Positions 52,925 to 63,412 of a stretch of DNA of 64,000 nt are shown here, in pieces. This DNA is from Bacteroidia bacterium (GTDB lineage Bacteria; Bacteroidota; Bacteroidia; Flavobacteriales; Flavobacteriaceae), in the NCBI GenBank assembly GCA_030428865.1, contig JAUIEK010000002.1, positions 372,001 to 436,000 of the forward strand, written 5' to 3'. The position numbers and the translations under genes were made by a program. How positions within the stretch are numbered: the stretch's first letter is position 1; each line of letters starts with the position of its first letter. Below the pieces are notes generated by a model. It was not told the DNA's origin and searched no databases. It was given only the letters and a program-made list of their open reading frames with translations.

Positions 52925-53206
52925 TTACCGCTTTCTTGGATCAATATTTTTGTTTGCTTCTAGAAACTTGTTGTTTTCAACAGGCTTAAATATAATATTT
53001 TTCCTTGCTGGGTTTTTAACCAGTTGTTTTTTAGGTCTAGTAGGTCTTTTTTCAAAACCACCGCCGCAATTGGGACAAACATTATGTAGGATATTATTAA
53101 CGCAATCTTCACAAAATGTACATTCATAAGAGCAAATCATCGCTTCTGAGCTATCGTTAGGTAATTCCTTTTTACAGTTTTCACAGGTAGTTCTTATTTC
53201 TAACAT
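52925..53206 (-). CDS. DUF1272 domain-containing zinc-ribbon-like protein
   Basis: TTCENCKKELPNDSSEAMICSYECTFCEDCVNNILHNVCPNCGGGFEKRPTRP. Confidence 0.88.
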   Translation of the reverse strand: MLEIRTTCENCKKELPNDSSEAMICSYECTFCEDCVNNILHNVCPNCGGGFEKRPTRPKKQLVKNPARKNIIFKPVENNKFLEANKNIDPRKR

Positions 53207-53245
53207 TTAATTTACATTATATGGGTTAACAGTAATCTTGATCGT

Positions 53246-53785
53246 TTATTTACTTTTTTTGAGTAAAATCATACTAAAGCCGATTAAAGTTAGTGCGTAC
53301 CCAAAAATTAGTCGAAAAGGTAAAGGGATTATATGCCACAAAACAAGGTTAGCTAAAAGAATTATAAGTATTCCTAGTTTCTTTGTTTTAAAATAATTTA
53401 GGCTCAAAATCAATAGTCCTAAGTTAAAAACTTTTGAACTTGGTCCAATTGTTATAAATGGTTTCCAAATTGATGGAACTTGGGAAATGTGATTGGTAAA
53501 ATTGCTTCGCATTTCTTCGGAAGGAAAGCTCCACCATATGAAATCTAACACACACATTCCAATAATGCAAACAATTCCAATTAGCGTTATAGGAATTCCT
53601 ATTAAGCTAAAAATCTTTCTAGGAAATGATACAGTTTGAGGAATCAAAAAAACTACTCCGACTAATAAAAACCAATGAGCAAAATCAATAGGTTTTTGGC
53701 TATATACAAAATCATTTCCTTTAGCTAATATTATTTGACCTATTAGGAAAAAAGCAAATCCAATTAAGAAAAATATTTTATTCAT
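53246..53785 (-). CDS. Hypothetical multi-pass membrane protein
   Basis: Start placed at MNKIFFLIG; the upstream 14 codons of the listed ORF fall in an intergenic hairpin element. Confidence 0.65.
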   Translation of the reverse strand: MNKIFFLIGFAFFLIGQIILAKGNDFVYSQKPIDFAHWFLLVGVVFLIPQTVSFPRKIFSLIGIPITLIGIVCIIGMCVLDFIWWSFPSEEMRSNFTNHISQVPSIWKPFITIGPSSKVFNLGLLILSLNYFKTKKLGILIILLANLVLWHIIPLPFRLIFGYALTLIGFSMILLKKSK

Positions 53786-53842
53786 TATTTCAATTTTTGT
53801 ATTGTTGTAATGCTGAGTTATAGCCATTACTAGGTATAGTTT

Positions 53843-54721
53843 TTATAACATTTTTATAGGAGTAATAGTATAGCCAAGACTCTTTAGTTGGTTTATCAAT
53901 CCGCATTCATACATTAAATGACTTAATCCTACCGCAATAAAGCAATTCTTTTTTTTAAGCAAATAGCTAATTGTCTTAATCCACTTATTGTTTCTGTCAG
54001 TTAACATAAGTGCATTCTTACAAGGGATATTCAGTTGATAGTCAATTTTCATTTGAGAATACCAATTGGTCTCTTCACAGTAATTCGAATTTTTCATTCT
54101 AATTTTATCTATAATGTTTACAAGTCTTCTTTTATGGCTTTTTCTAGGCATTCCCTCAACGTCTTTATTAATTAGAGCTATTTGTTCCTCAGTTGTTTCA
54201 AGCCCGTACAGTTCTATGTTTTGTTTACGAGCTCTAGAACTTATATAATCATCTAAAGAAAGAGAAGTGTCATTAACATTTTTATTTAAACATATTTGCT
54301 GTTTGAAATATCTGTTAAGAAAAACATACATTTCGGTTGGTGTCATCTTATTGTAATCTGTAGGACTTGTGGCAAATAGATTTTTAATGAAAGACAAGTC
54401 TTCTTTGCTTAAATATTTGTTCCATTTGGTTATTACTATTCTTTGGTTAATAATATCCTCAGCCATTTCTCCTGGAATATTTAAGTTTTCTTTTATTAAT
54501 AAATTACACGACTCTAGGACTTGGTTAGCTTTTGTCAACGAGTCAAAAAAGGCTTTCCCAAAAGCGTGATGTGTTCCAAACAGATATGATATTTTGTCTG
54601 AATTTTGGTTAGTTATTTTGAAGAGAACAGTTTTATTTAAAAGAATATCATTACTATGTTGACCTAATAGCAAAGATGAAGTCAATATTAAAAGGAGTGT
54701 AGTGATTTCTCTTATTTTCAT
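53843..54721 (-). CDS. TraB/GumN family protein
   Basis: SYLFGTHHAFGKAFFDSL, IELYGLETTEEQIALI, NCFIAVGLSHLMYECGLINQLKSLGYTITPI. Confidence 0.85.
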   Translation of the reverse strand: MKIREITTLLLILTSSLLLGQHSNDILLNKTVLFKITNQNSDKISYLFGTHHAFGKAFFDSLTKANQVLESCNLLIKENLNIPGEMAEDIINQRIVITKWNKYLSKEDLSFIKNLFATSPTDYNKMTPTEMYVFLNRYFKQQICLNKNVNDTSLSLDDYISSRARKQNIELYGLETTEEQIALINKDVEGMPRKSHKRRLVNIIDKIRMKNSNYCEETNWYSQMKIDYQLNIPCKNALMLTDRNNKWIKTISYLLKKKNCFIAVGLSHLMYECGLINQLKSLGYTITPIKML

Positions 54722-54756
54722 TTTTTTAAATTAAAACCATTGTTGACGAATTTTTA

Positions 54757-55323
54757 TTATTTTTTCTCTGTTATTCTATTCAAAATTGGCGTTGCTATTG
54801 TTCCTAAAACATCAAGTATTGAGAAAACTCCTAAAAGCCTAAAATAGAATTCAGAGTCATTAAATTCATTTATTGTCGATTTAATTAGCATTAGTGCAAC
54901 TAACGAAATGAAAACAATTGTAGCAATTAATGAATACTTAATATTGTCCGACTTTGGTCTAATTAGAAGTAATAAAGATATATGCGCTACCGCTACAGAT
55001 AGAATTATAAAAATTATCATAGTTTTAAATGTGTCGTCAAAGTCAATTAATTCCCAAATTGCTCCAATAGTAATTAAGAAACCAATTACAGAGATAAATA
55101 TTCCTATAATCGAAAAATACTTTAGGTCATTTCTATTTTGATTTGTTGCGCAGCAAAGTCCTGTCAAACTATAACCTCCAATTGTTAAAGTAGTTAAAAG
55201 CAATCGAGTTTCTGTTTCTCCAAATTCACCAACAATAAAAATAACTATTCCTATTAATGCGCTTATGGTAAGTGCAATGACCAACGTTCTTAAAAAATAT
55301 TTCTTAAAATCAAGGTTATGCAT
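54757..55323 (-). CDS. Hypothetical multi-pass membrane protein
   Basis: 188 aa, about 6 TM-like segments. Confidence 0.65.
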   Translation of the reverse strand: MHNLDFKKYFLRTLVIALTISALIGIVIFIVGEFGETETRLLLTTLTIGGYSLTGLCCATNQNRNDLKYFSIIGIFISVIGFLITIGAIWELIDFDDTFKTMIIFIILSVAVAHISLLLLIRPKSDNIKYSLIATIVFISLVALMLIKSTINEFNDSEFYFRLLGVFSILDVLGTIATPILNRITEKK

Positions 55324-55408
55324 TTGTGTTGTTTTAATTATAGAAAATGTTCTGGTTATATAAGCAATGGTAATTACCTGTGGTCATTGTTATAGATCAG
55401 GCTTTTTG

Positions 55409-56110
55409 TTATAAATATATTCCTTCGAATTTTAACTCGAAAGGCTTTTTAATCGAGTTTATGGTAAACAGTTTTTTGAGGTTAAATTTTTTCCATTTAA
55501 TAGAGTCTGGGCTATCTTTTGAAAAATTTCCTTTAGTTATTTTCATCTTATTACTTAGAAAATTAATACTATACTCTGTTGTTTCTCCACTTGCCCTATG
55601 TGCTTCATAAGAATCATAACCGATTAATGTGAATTCATCATTTTGGAAACGAAATTTATATTTATGATTTGACATACTCCAACTTCCTGCACTAAACCAA
55701 AATTTAAAATTAATATTCAAAATCCCCTTTGCATTAATATCGAATCCTTCAAAAGGTTCATCCATTGTCGGTAAATCACGAAGAATTATAAAGTGTTCAG
55801 ATACTAATTTTTGATCAAATCCTCCAAATTCGTTTCCAAAATAGATGCCTAATATTCTTGGATTTAAGTCAATTGTGTCAGACCCAATTCCATCATTTAA
55901 TTTAATATTCTTTTTATCAGTATTTTGAATAGCAAAAACTAAATCAGAAACTCCATCTTGATTTATGTCTCCTATTTTAGAGTCTAATATTTTCCATCCG
56001 TTAGGAATTATTTCTTCAAGTGTTTTTCCACTTTTTCTTAATATAAGTTTATTCTGTCCAAAACAAATCAGAGAAAAGAAAACTATAAATATTGTTAAAA
56101 GTATTTTCAT
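55409..56110 (-). CDS. Hypothetical secreted protein with a VCBS/FG-GAP-like segment
   Basis: Signal peptide; DSKIGDINQDGVSDLVFAIQNTD. Confidence 0.65.
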   Translation of the reverse strand: MKILLTIFIVFFSLICFGQNKLILRKSGKTLEEIIPNGWKILDSKIGDINQDGVSDLVFAIQNTDKKNIKLNDGIGSDTIDLNPRILGIYFGNEFGGFDQKLVSEHFIILRDLPTMDEPFEGFDINAKGILNINFKFWFSAGSWSMSNHKYKFRFQNDEFTLIGYDSYEAHRASGETTEYSINFLSNKMKITKGNFSKDSPDSIKWKKFNLKKLFTINSIKKPFELKFEGIYL

Positions 56111-56193
56111 TCTTAATCTGTATAAAATTCCTTGCTATACAGAATGTATTTATTATTATACCAATGTATAAAAAATACTTTTTCGCTTAGGTT

Positions 56194-57399
56194 TTATAAC
56201 TCAATAATTTCTTGATTTCTAATAATATCCTCAAAATTTTCTCTTTTTCTAATAAGGTAATCTTCTCCTTCATAGATCATTACCTCAGCAGGTTTGTATC
56301 GAGAGTTGTAATTAGATGCCATAGAAAAGCAATAAGCACCTGCGTTATGAAAGCATAGTATATCGCCTTCAGAAATTTCTGGAATTCGTCTGTTAGAACC
56401 AAAAGTATCTGTTTCACAGATATAACCTACAACAGAATAATATCGCTCACGACCAGTAGGATTTGATAAGTTGGTAATGTGATGATACGAGTTGTACATC
56501 ATTGGTCTAATTAAATGATTAAAACCACTGTCAACACCCGCAAAAACAGTAGAAGTTGTTTGCTTTATTACGTTTACTTTTGTAAGAAAATATCCTGCTT
56601 CGGATACTAAAAATTTACCAGGCTCAAACATTAAGGTAACGTCCTTTCCGTAAGTTTTACAGAATGTTTGAAAACGTTCTGATAGCTGACTTCCCAGTTC
56701 TTCAATATTGGTAGAAACATCACCTTCTTTATACGGAACTTTAAACCCACTACCAAAATCAATAAAGTCAATATTTTTAAATTGTTTAGCAACTTCAAAT
56801 AGAATTTCGGTAGCTCTAATAAATGTTTCAATATCTAAAATATCAGATCCTGTATGCATGTGAATTCCATTAATAATCATTCCGGTATTTTCCACAACAC
56901 GTTTAATATGTGGAACCTGATGAATTGAAATTCCGAATTTTGAATCAATATGGCCTACAGAAATATTGCTATTTCCTCCCGCCATAATATGCGGATTGAT
57001 TCGGATACACACAGGAACATTTGGGTGTTTTTGTCCGAATAATTCTAAAATAGAAAGATTGTCAATATTAATTTGCACACCTAAATCAGCAGCTTTTTCA
57101 ATTTCTTCTAAAGAAACTCCATTGGGCGTATAAATAATTTTAGATGGATCAAAACCAGCTTCTAATCCAAGCAAGACCTCTTGTATGGAAACCGTATCTA
57201 GACCAGCTCCTAATTTTTTAAAGAATTTTAAAATATTTATGTTAGAGAGTGCTTTTACAGCATAATTTATTTGCAAGCTAGAAACTTGAGTAAAAGCATC
57301 TGTAATTCGTTGATATTGAGAAGCAATCTTTTCTGTATCATACACATAAACAGGGCTATCATACTTGTTTGCAATAGCTAGTAAATCAGTCGGATTCAT
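56194..57399 (-). CDS. lysA: Diaminopimelate decarboxylase
   Basis: INYAVKALSNINILKFF, HMHTGSDI, FHNAGAYCFSMASNYNSRYKPAEVM. Confidence 0.95.
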   Translation of the reverse strand: MNPTDLLAIANKYDSPVYVYDTEKIASQYQRITDAFTQVSSLQINYAVKALSNINILKFFKKLGAGLDTVSIQEVLLGLEAGFDPSKIIYTPNGVSLEEIEKAADLGVQINIDNLSILELFGQKHPNVPVCIRINPHIMAGGNSNISVGHIDSKFGISIHQVPHIKRVVENTGMIINGIHMHTGSDILDIETFIRATEILFEVAKQFKNIDFIDFGSGFKVPYKEGDVSTNIEELGSQLSERFQTFCKTYGKDVTLMFEPGKFLVSEAGYFLTKVNVIKQTTSTVFAGVDSGFNHLIRPMMYNSYHHITNLSNPTGRERYYSVVGYICETDTFGSNRRIPEISEGDILCFHNAGAYCFSMASNYNSRYKPAEVMIYEGEDYLIRKRENFEDIIRNQEIIEL

Positions 57400-57603
57400 G
57401 AGTTTTTATATTATAAAAAACGAAAATAGCTAAAATTGAATAGCGAAACTTGTGTGCTAAAAGAATATAACAAATACATTTTTTTTGTAAAACTATTTGT
57501 AATCTCGTTAAAAGCCTGTTAATAACTAATAGAACCTCGCATTTTTATTTAATGGAAGAACTATTATTTTAGCAGCTACTCCGAATAACTACGTAGTCAT
57601 CAT

Positions 57604-59457
57604 ATGTCACAACAAAACAATTATACAGAAGATAACATTAGATCTTTAGATTGGAAAGAACATATCAGAATGCGACCTGGTATGTATATTGGAAAATTAG
57701 GTGATGGATCTTCTGCTGATGATGGAATTTATATTCTTCTAAAAGAAGTTTTAGATAACTCAATAGATGAGTATGTAATGGGAGGAGGTAAAACAATTGA
57801 AATTTCTATTCAAGGAAATAAGGTTACTGTGCGAGATTATGGTCGTGGTATTCCGTTGGGGAAAGTGGTGGATGTAGTATCGAAGATGAATACAGGAGGA
57901 AAGTATGATACCCGAGCGTTTAAAAAATCAGTAGGACTAAATGGAGTAGGAACCAAGGCGGTTAATGCACTTTCTAATTTCTTTCGTGTAGAATCAACTC
58001 GAGATGGAAAATCTGCTTCTGCAGAGTTTGCACAAGGAGATCTTACAAATAAAGAAGAGGTTGAGGAAACAACGAGAAGAAGAGGGACAAAAGTAACATT
58101 CGTTCCAGATGATACGATTTTTAAAAACTACAAATTCCGATCAGAATATGTGGTTAAAATGCTTAAAAATTATGTGTACTTAAATCCTGGACTTACCATT
58201 GTTTTTAACGGAGAAAAATACTACTCAGAAAACGGACTAAGAGATTTATTGGAAGACAATAATAATCAAGAAGATATGTTGTATCCAATCATTCACTTAA
58301 GAGGAAGTGATATTGAAGTTGCTATTACACACAGTAAAACACAATACTCAGAAGAATATCATTCATTTGTAAACGGGCAACATACTACACAAGGAGGTAC
58401 GCATTTGGCCGCTTTTCGAGAAGCTGTGGTAAAAACAATTAGAGAGTTTTATAATAAGAATTTTGATGCTTCTGATGTAAGAAAATCGATTATAGCGGCT
58501 GTTAGTATTAAAGTAATGGAACCTGTTTTTGAAAGCCAAACAAAAACAAAATTAGGTTCTACAGAAATGGGAGGTAATTTACCTACAGTTAGAACCTATA
58601 TTAATGACTTTGTAAAGACACAGTTAGATAATTATCTGCATAAAAATCAAGAAGTTGCAGATAAATTGCAGAGAAAAATTCTTCAAGCAGAAAAAGAACG
58701 AAAAGAGCTTTCTGGAATCCGAAAGTTGGCTCGTGAGAGAGCTAAGAAAGCAAGTTTGCACAATAAAAAGTTACGTGATTGTCGTGTTCATTTTGGCGAT
58801 ACTCAAAGAGAAGGATACTTAGAGACAACGTTATTCATAACAGAGGGAGATTCTGCATCAGGATCGATTACAAAATGTAGAAATGTAAATACCCAAGCTG
58901 TTTTTAGTTTAAAAGGAAAGCCTTTAAATTCTTACGGACTTTCTAAAAAAATTGTGTACGAAAACGAAGAGTTTAATCTTTTACAAGCTGCTCTTAACAT
59001 AGAAGATGGCTTAGAAGATTTACGTTATAACAATATTGTTATTGCTACAGATGCTGATGTAGACGGAATGCATATTCGATTGCTATTAATTACATTTTTT
59101 CTTCAATTTTTTCCTGAGCTTATAAAAGATGGGCATTTATACATTTTAGAAACTCCATTATTTAGAGTTCGGAATAAAAAAGAAACTGTCTATTGCTATT
59201 CTGAAGAAGAGAAAAAAAATGCAATAGAAAAGCTAAAAGGAAAGCCCGAAATAACTCGATTCAAAGGATTGGGAGAGATTTCGCCCAATGAATTTACACA
59301 TTTTATAGGAGAAGATATGCGATTAGACCCTGTAATGCTTGACAAAGAAATGTCTATAGATCAGTTGTTAGAATTTTACATGGGAAAAAACACACCTGAT
59401 AGACAAAAGTTTATCATTCAGAATTTAAAAGTAGAATTAGATTTAGTTCAAGAATAA
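57604..59457 (+). CDS. parE: DNA topoisomerase IV subunit B (type IIA)
   Basis: [38 protein letters not shown]; followed by parC. Confidence 0.92.
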   Translation: MSQQNNYTEDNIRSLDWKEHIRMRPGMYIGKLGDGSSADDGIYILLKEVLDNSIDEYVMGGGKTIEISIQGNKVTVRDYGRGIPLGKVVDVVSKMNTGGKYDTRAFKKSVGLNGVGTKAVNALSNFFRVESTRDGKSASAEFAQGDLTNKEEVEETTRRRGTKVTFVPDDTIFKNYKFRSEYVVKMLKNYVYLNPGLTIVFNGEKYYSENGLRDLLEDNNNQEDMLYPIIHLRGSDIEVAITHSKTQYSEEYHSFVNGQHTTQGGTHLAAFREAVVKTIREFYNKNFDASDVRKSIIAAVSIKVMEPVFESQTKTKLGSTEMGGNLPTVRTYINDFVKTQLDNYLHKNQEVADKLQRKILQAEKERKELSGIRKLARERAKKASLHNKKLRDCRVHFGDTQREGYLETTLFITEGDSASGSITKCRNVNTQAVFSLKGKPLNSYGLSKKIVYENEEFNLLQAALNIEDGLEDLRYNNIVIATDADVDGMHIRLLLITFFLQFFPELIKDGHLYILETPLFRVRNKKETVYCYSEEEKKNAIEKLKGKPEITRFKGLGEISPNEFTHFIGEDMRLDPVMLDKEMSIDQLLEFYMGKNTPDRQKFIIQNLKVELDLVQE

Positions 59458-59476
59458 ATAAGTAGTTAGTAGATAC

Positions 59477-62122
59477 ATGAGCGAAGACACAAATCAGTAC
59501 GAACAAAATAACGACTTAGAAAAAGCTAATTTTTTAGAGCCGCAGGAAACCATTACTAAGATTACAGGAATGTATAAAGAATGGTTTTTAGACTATGCTT
59601 CTTATGTTATTCTAGAACGAGCTGTTCCTGCAATAAACGATGGGCTTAAACCCGTACAACGAAGAATCATGCATTCTATGAAAGATTTGGATGATGGTCG
59701 TTATAATAAAGTAGCCAATATTGTAGGTCATACAATGCAATATCATCCTCATGGAGATGCTTCTATTGCTGATGCTATGGTGCAAATGGGACAAAAAGAA
59801 TTGCTTATTGATATGCAAGGAAACTGGGGAAATATCCTTACAGGAGATAGTGCTGCTGCATCACGTTATATAGAAGCAAGGCTATCTAAATTTGCGTTAG
59901 ACGTTGTATTCAACCCCAAAACAACTGAGTGGCAATCTTCTTATGATGGTAGAAAAAAAGAACCTATTCATTTACCGGTTAAGTTCCCTTTACTATTAGC
60001 ACAAGGAGCAGAAGGAATTGCAGTAGGGCTGTCTACTAAAATTTTACCTCATAATTTTATTGAGTTAATTAATGCCTCAATTAAATATTTAAAAGGGAAA
60101 AGCTTTAAAATACTTCCTGATTTTTTAACAGGAGGCATAGCTGATTTTACCAATTACAATGATGGTAAACGAGGAGGGAAAGTTCGCGTTCGTGCTAAAA
60201 TTTCTCAATTAGATAAAAAAACGTTGGTTATTAAAGAAATACCCTACGGAACAACTACTTCAATCGTTATTGATAGTATTTTAAAAGCCAATGAAAAAGG
60301 AAAAATTAAGATTAAAAAGATAGAAGACAATACAGCAGCTAATGTAGAAATCCTGATTCATTTACCTCCTAATATTTCTCCAGACAAAACGATTGATGCG
60401 CTGTATGCATTTACAAGTTGCGAGAGCTCAATATCGCCTTTGTGTTGTATTATAGAAAACCATAAACCTAAGTTTATTGGAGTTTCTGATATGTTAAGAA
60501 GCTCTACAGACTATACGGTTGAACTTTTAAAGAAAGAACTAGAAATTCAACTACATGAGCTAGAGGAACAGTGGCATTTTGCATCTTTAGAGCGCATTTT
60601 TATAGAAAACAGAATTTATCGAGATATTGAAGAAGAAGAAACTTGGGAAGGAGTTATACAGGCTATTGATAGAGGATTACAACCTCATATTAAACATTTA
60701 AAAAGAGCGATAACAGAAGAAGATATTGTTCGATTAACAGAAATAAGAATTAAGAAGATTTCTAAGTTTGATATTGATAAGGCAAAACAATTAATAGAGA
60801 GTTTAGAAGAGAAAATAGAAGAAGTAAAATATAATTTAGATCATTTAATTGATTATTCAATTGATTATTTTAAAGAGTTAAAAAATAAATACGCCGAAGG
60901 AAAAGAGCGAAAAACAGAAATACGTGTTTTTGATGATATTGTTGCTACTAAAGTAGTTATTCGAAATTCAAAATTATATGTGAATAGGGCAGAGGGTTTT
61001 GTTGGAACATCTCTAAAGAAAGACGAATATGTATCTGACTGTGCTGATATTGATGATGTTATTGTTTTTAGAAAAGATGGTAAAATGCAAGTTACAAAAG
61101 TAGCTGCTAAAACATTTGTAGGTAAAGATATTATACATGTAGCGGTATTTAAGAAGAAGGATAAGCGAACGGTTTACAATATGATCTATCAAGACGGAAA
61201 AAATGGACCAAGTTATATAAAACGCTTTAATGTAACATCAATAACTCGTGATAAAGAATATGATTTAACCAATGGTAGTAAAGGCTCTATAGTGCATTAT
61301 TTTAGTGCTAATTCAAATGGAGAAGCAGAAGTTGTAACAATTAATCTAAGAGCAGTTGGCAGTATTAAGAAACTAAAATGGGATATTGATTTTGCTGATT
61401 TAGCTATAAAAGGCAGAAACGTGAGAGGAAATACCATCACAAAATATGCTATTAAAAAAGTAGAGTTTAAATCTGCTGGTGTTTCTACTTTAAAACCTAG
61501 AAAAATTTGGTTTGATGAAACTGTTCAACGTTTAAATGTGGATGAAAGAGGAGAGTTACTAGGCGAGTTTAAGGCAGAAGATAAACTACTTATAGCACAT
61601 CAATCAGGAAAGATAAAAGCAGTTACGCCAGATTTACTCATGCGGTTTGATGATGATATGATTGTATTAGAAAAATGGGATCCAGACAAACCTATTTCAG
61701 CCATTTATTATGATGGAGAAAAGGAACGCTACTTTGTAAAACGATTTTTAATTGAATCTACAGATAAAGAGGAAATTTTTATTTCAGAGCATCCAAAATC
61801 GCAATTAGAAATTGTAGCAACAGACTACAGACCGATAGCAGAAGTTGTATTTTCTAAACGATCTTTGGAAAATATACAAGTGAATTTTGAAGAGTTTATT
61901 GCCGTTAAAGGAATAAAAGCAAAAGGAAATCAGCTAACAACAGAAAAAATTAAACAAATAAATTTACTGGAGTCTTTACCTTATGAAAAACCAGAAAAAC
62001 CTTCTGTAAATGAAATGAACGTAGTAGATGAAGAAGAGGTGTTGTCTCAGGAAAAAGAAACCAATAAAGAAGAAAAACCTGAAAAAACAGATTCAATAGG
62101 TGAGCAAACCAAATTGTTCTAG
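59477..62122 (+). CDS. parC: DNA gyrase/topoisomerase IV subunit A
   Basis: RAVPAINDGLKPVQRRIMHSM, YHPHGDASIADAMVQMGQ, GDSAAASRYIEARLS. Confidence 0.92.
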   Translation: MSEDTNQYEQNNDLEKANFLEPQETITKITGMYKEWFLDYASYVILERAVPAINDGLKPVQRRIMHSMKDLDDGRYNKVANIVGHTMQYHPHGDASIADAMVQMGQKELLIDMQGNWGNILTGDSAAASRYIEARLSKFALDVVFNPKTTEWQSSYDGRKKEPIHLPVKFPLLLAQGAEGIAVGLSTKILPHNFIELINASIKYLKGKSFKILPDFLTGGIADFTNYNDGKRGGKVRVRAKISQLDKKTLVIKEIPYGTTTSIVIDSILKANEKGKIKIKKIEDNTAANVEILIHLPPNISPDKTIDALYAFTSCESSISPLCCIIENHKPKFIGVSDMLRSSTDYTVELLKKELEIQLHELEEQWHFASLERIFIENRIYRDIEEEETWEGVIQAIDRGLQPHIKHLKRAITEEDIVRLTEIRIKKISKFDIDKAKQLIESLEEKIEEVKYNLDHLIDYSIDYFKELKNKYAEGKERKTEIRVFDDIVATKVVIRNSKLYVNRAEGFVGTSLKKDEYVSDCADIDDVIVFRKDGKMQVTKVAAKTFVGKDIIHVAVFKKKDKRTVYNMIYQDGKNGPSYIKRFNVTSITRDKEYDLTNGSKGSIVHYFSANSNGEAEVVTINLRAVGSIKKLKWDIDFADLAIKGRNVRGNTITKYAIKKVEFKSAGVSTLKPRKIWFDETVQRLNVDERGELLGEFKAEDKLLIAHQSGKIKAVTPDLLMRFDDDMIVLEKWDPDKPISAIYYDGEKERYFVKRFLIESTDKEEIFISEHPKSQLEIVATDYRPIAEVVFSKRSLENIQVNFEEFIAVKGIKAKGNQLTTEKIKQINLLESLPYEKPEKPSVNEMNVVDEEEVLSQEKETNKEEKPEKTDSIGEQTKLF

Positions 62123-63247
62123 TTATTTCATTTTTTCAAAAAAAGTAAGTTCATAGTTTGGTAATAGCTCAGGGTGTGTAATCTTTAAAATATCTTTTAA
62201 AACAAGATCGGGTCTTACAGGTGCTAGCTCATAGTAAATAACGCCACCCGTAGCACCTTTTTTATTAGCAAACGTGTAAATATTATCTGTTTTAAATGCA
62301 TTAAATTCGGCATATTTTTTATTGCTAGCCAACAATTGTTCTTTTGATTCAAAGTAGCCGGGAGCAATCCAAAAATCAGCATTTTTAGCTTTGGCGTAAA
62401 CACTTTCAAAACTCAAAGATAAACTACCTGTTCCTGCCGTGTTTTTCCATAAATAATCTGTGTTTGCATCTTTTAAAAATTGCGCAACAAAGCTATCACC
62501 CGCAGGTAAATTCCAAATATCTTTACTCATAATAGCGCCTGATAAAACAGTGGGTTTTTCAGTCGCTTTTTTTGCAAGAGTTACAATAGCCAGGTAATTT
62601 CTTTCTATCTCGGTAAAAATACTATCAGCTATTTTTTCTTTATTGTAAAGAGCACCAAAAAACTTAATCCATTCAGCTCTACCTAGAGGAGAAGTTTCTA
62701 GCCAATCGCCATTATAAACTACAGGAATTCCTGCTTTTTCAATGGTTTGGTAGGTTTTGTTGTTGGCAGACATGGCAAATCCAACAACCACCTCAGGAGA
62801 AACATCAAAAAGAACTTCTGTATTTAGTTCTGCTTTTAATCCTAATTCTCTAATTTTTCCAGAATTAATTAACGCTCTTGTTTTTTCTGACGAAACGTAT
62901 TCTGTATTCTGAAAGCCAACTAAAGTTATTTCTTCACCCAAAAGTTCTAGCATAGGAATATGTGTGGTAGAGTTCACCACAATTCGTTTAACAGGAACTT
63001 GAATATCCTTTATATTTTGTTTCGTTTTTTTTGTAACTAAGTTATATGAGAAGACTTCATTAGCATTAGGGTAGGCCTGAGTGATATGTAATACTTTTTC
63101 GTTTTCTAAATGTTTTATATTAAATCCTTTAGCATATTTTATACTGTCTTTCTGTTGATTGATTTTTTCTTTAGCTTGCGATTTTTCTTTACAAGAAAAG
63201 AGAATACAAGTAACTACAAGAATAGGAATCCAATTATACTTTTTCAT
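62123..63247 (-). CDS. ABC transporter substrate-binding lipoprotein (siderophore/heme/cobalamin type)
   Basis: Lipobox ILFSCKEK; RIVVNSTTHIPMLELLGEEITLVGFQNTEYV, EVLFDVSPEVVVGF. Confidence 0.88.
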   Translation of the reverse strand: MKKYNWIPILVVTCILFSCKEKSQAKEKINQQKDSIKYAKGFNIKHLENEKVLHITQAYPNANEVFSYNLVTKKTKQNIKDIQVPVKRIVVNSTTHIPMLELLGEEITLVGFQNTEYVSSEKTRALINSGKIRELGLKAELNTEVLFDVSPEVVVGFAMSANNKTYQTIEKAGIPVVYNGDWLETSPLGRAEWIKFFGALYNKEKIADSIFTEIERNYLAIVTLAKKATEKPTVLSGAIMSKDIWNLPAGDSFVAQFLKDANTDYLWKNTAGTGSLSLSFESVYAKAKNADFWIAPGYFESKEQLLASNKKYAEFNAFKTDNIYTFANKKGATGGVIYYELAPVRPDLVLKDILKITHPELLPNYELTFFEKMK

Positions 63248-63412
63248 GGTAAGAATTTAGAAAAACAAGATTACAAAATGTTTGATAACAAATAGTCCTA
63301 AAATAAATTATATATTTCTTTTTTAAAATTGTTACGTTTTTCTAAATTCGCTCACTGAAAATCAATCGCTAAAAAAATTGCTAGTAATCCCCCATTTTAC
63401 AAAGTACTTTTT

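Noticed and set aside
53786-53827. N-terminal extension MAITQHYNNTKIEI of the membrane protein
   Set aside because: Encoded by the intergenic hairpin element; the typical start MNKIFFLIG is downstream.
57588-57597. actacgtagt palindrome upstream of parE
   Set aside because: 10-bp palindrome with no second copy noticed and no known factor; could be chance.
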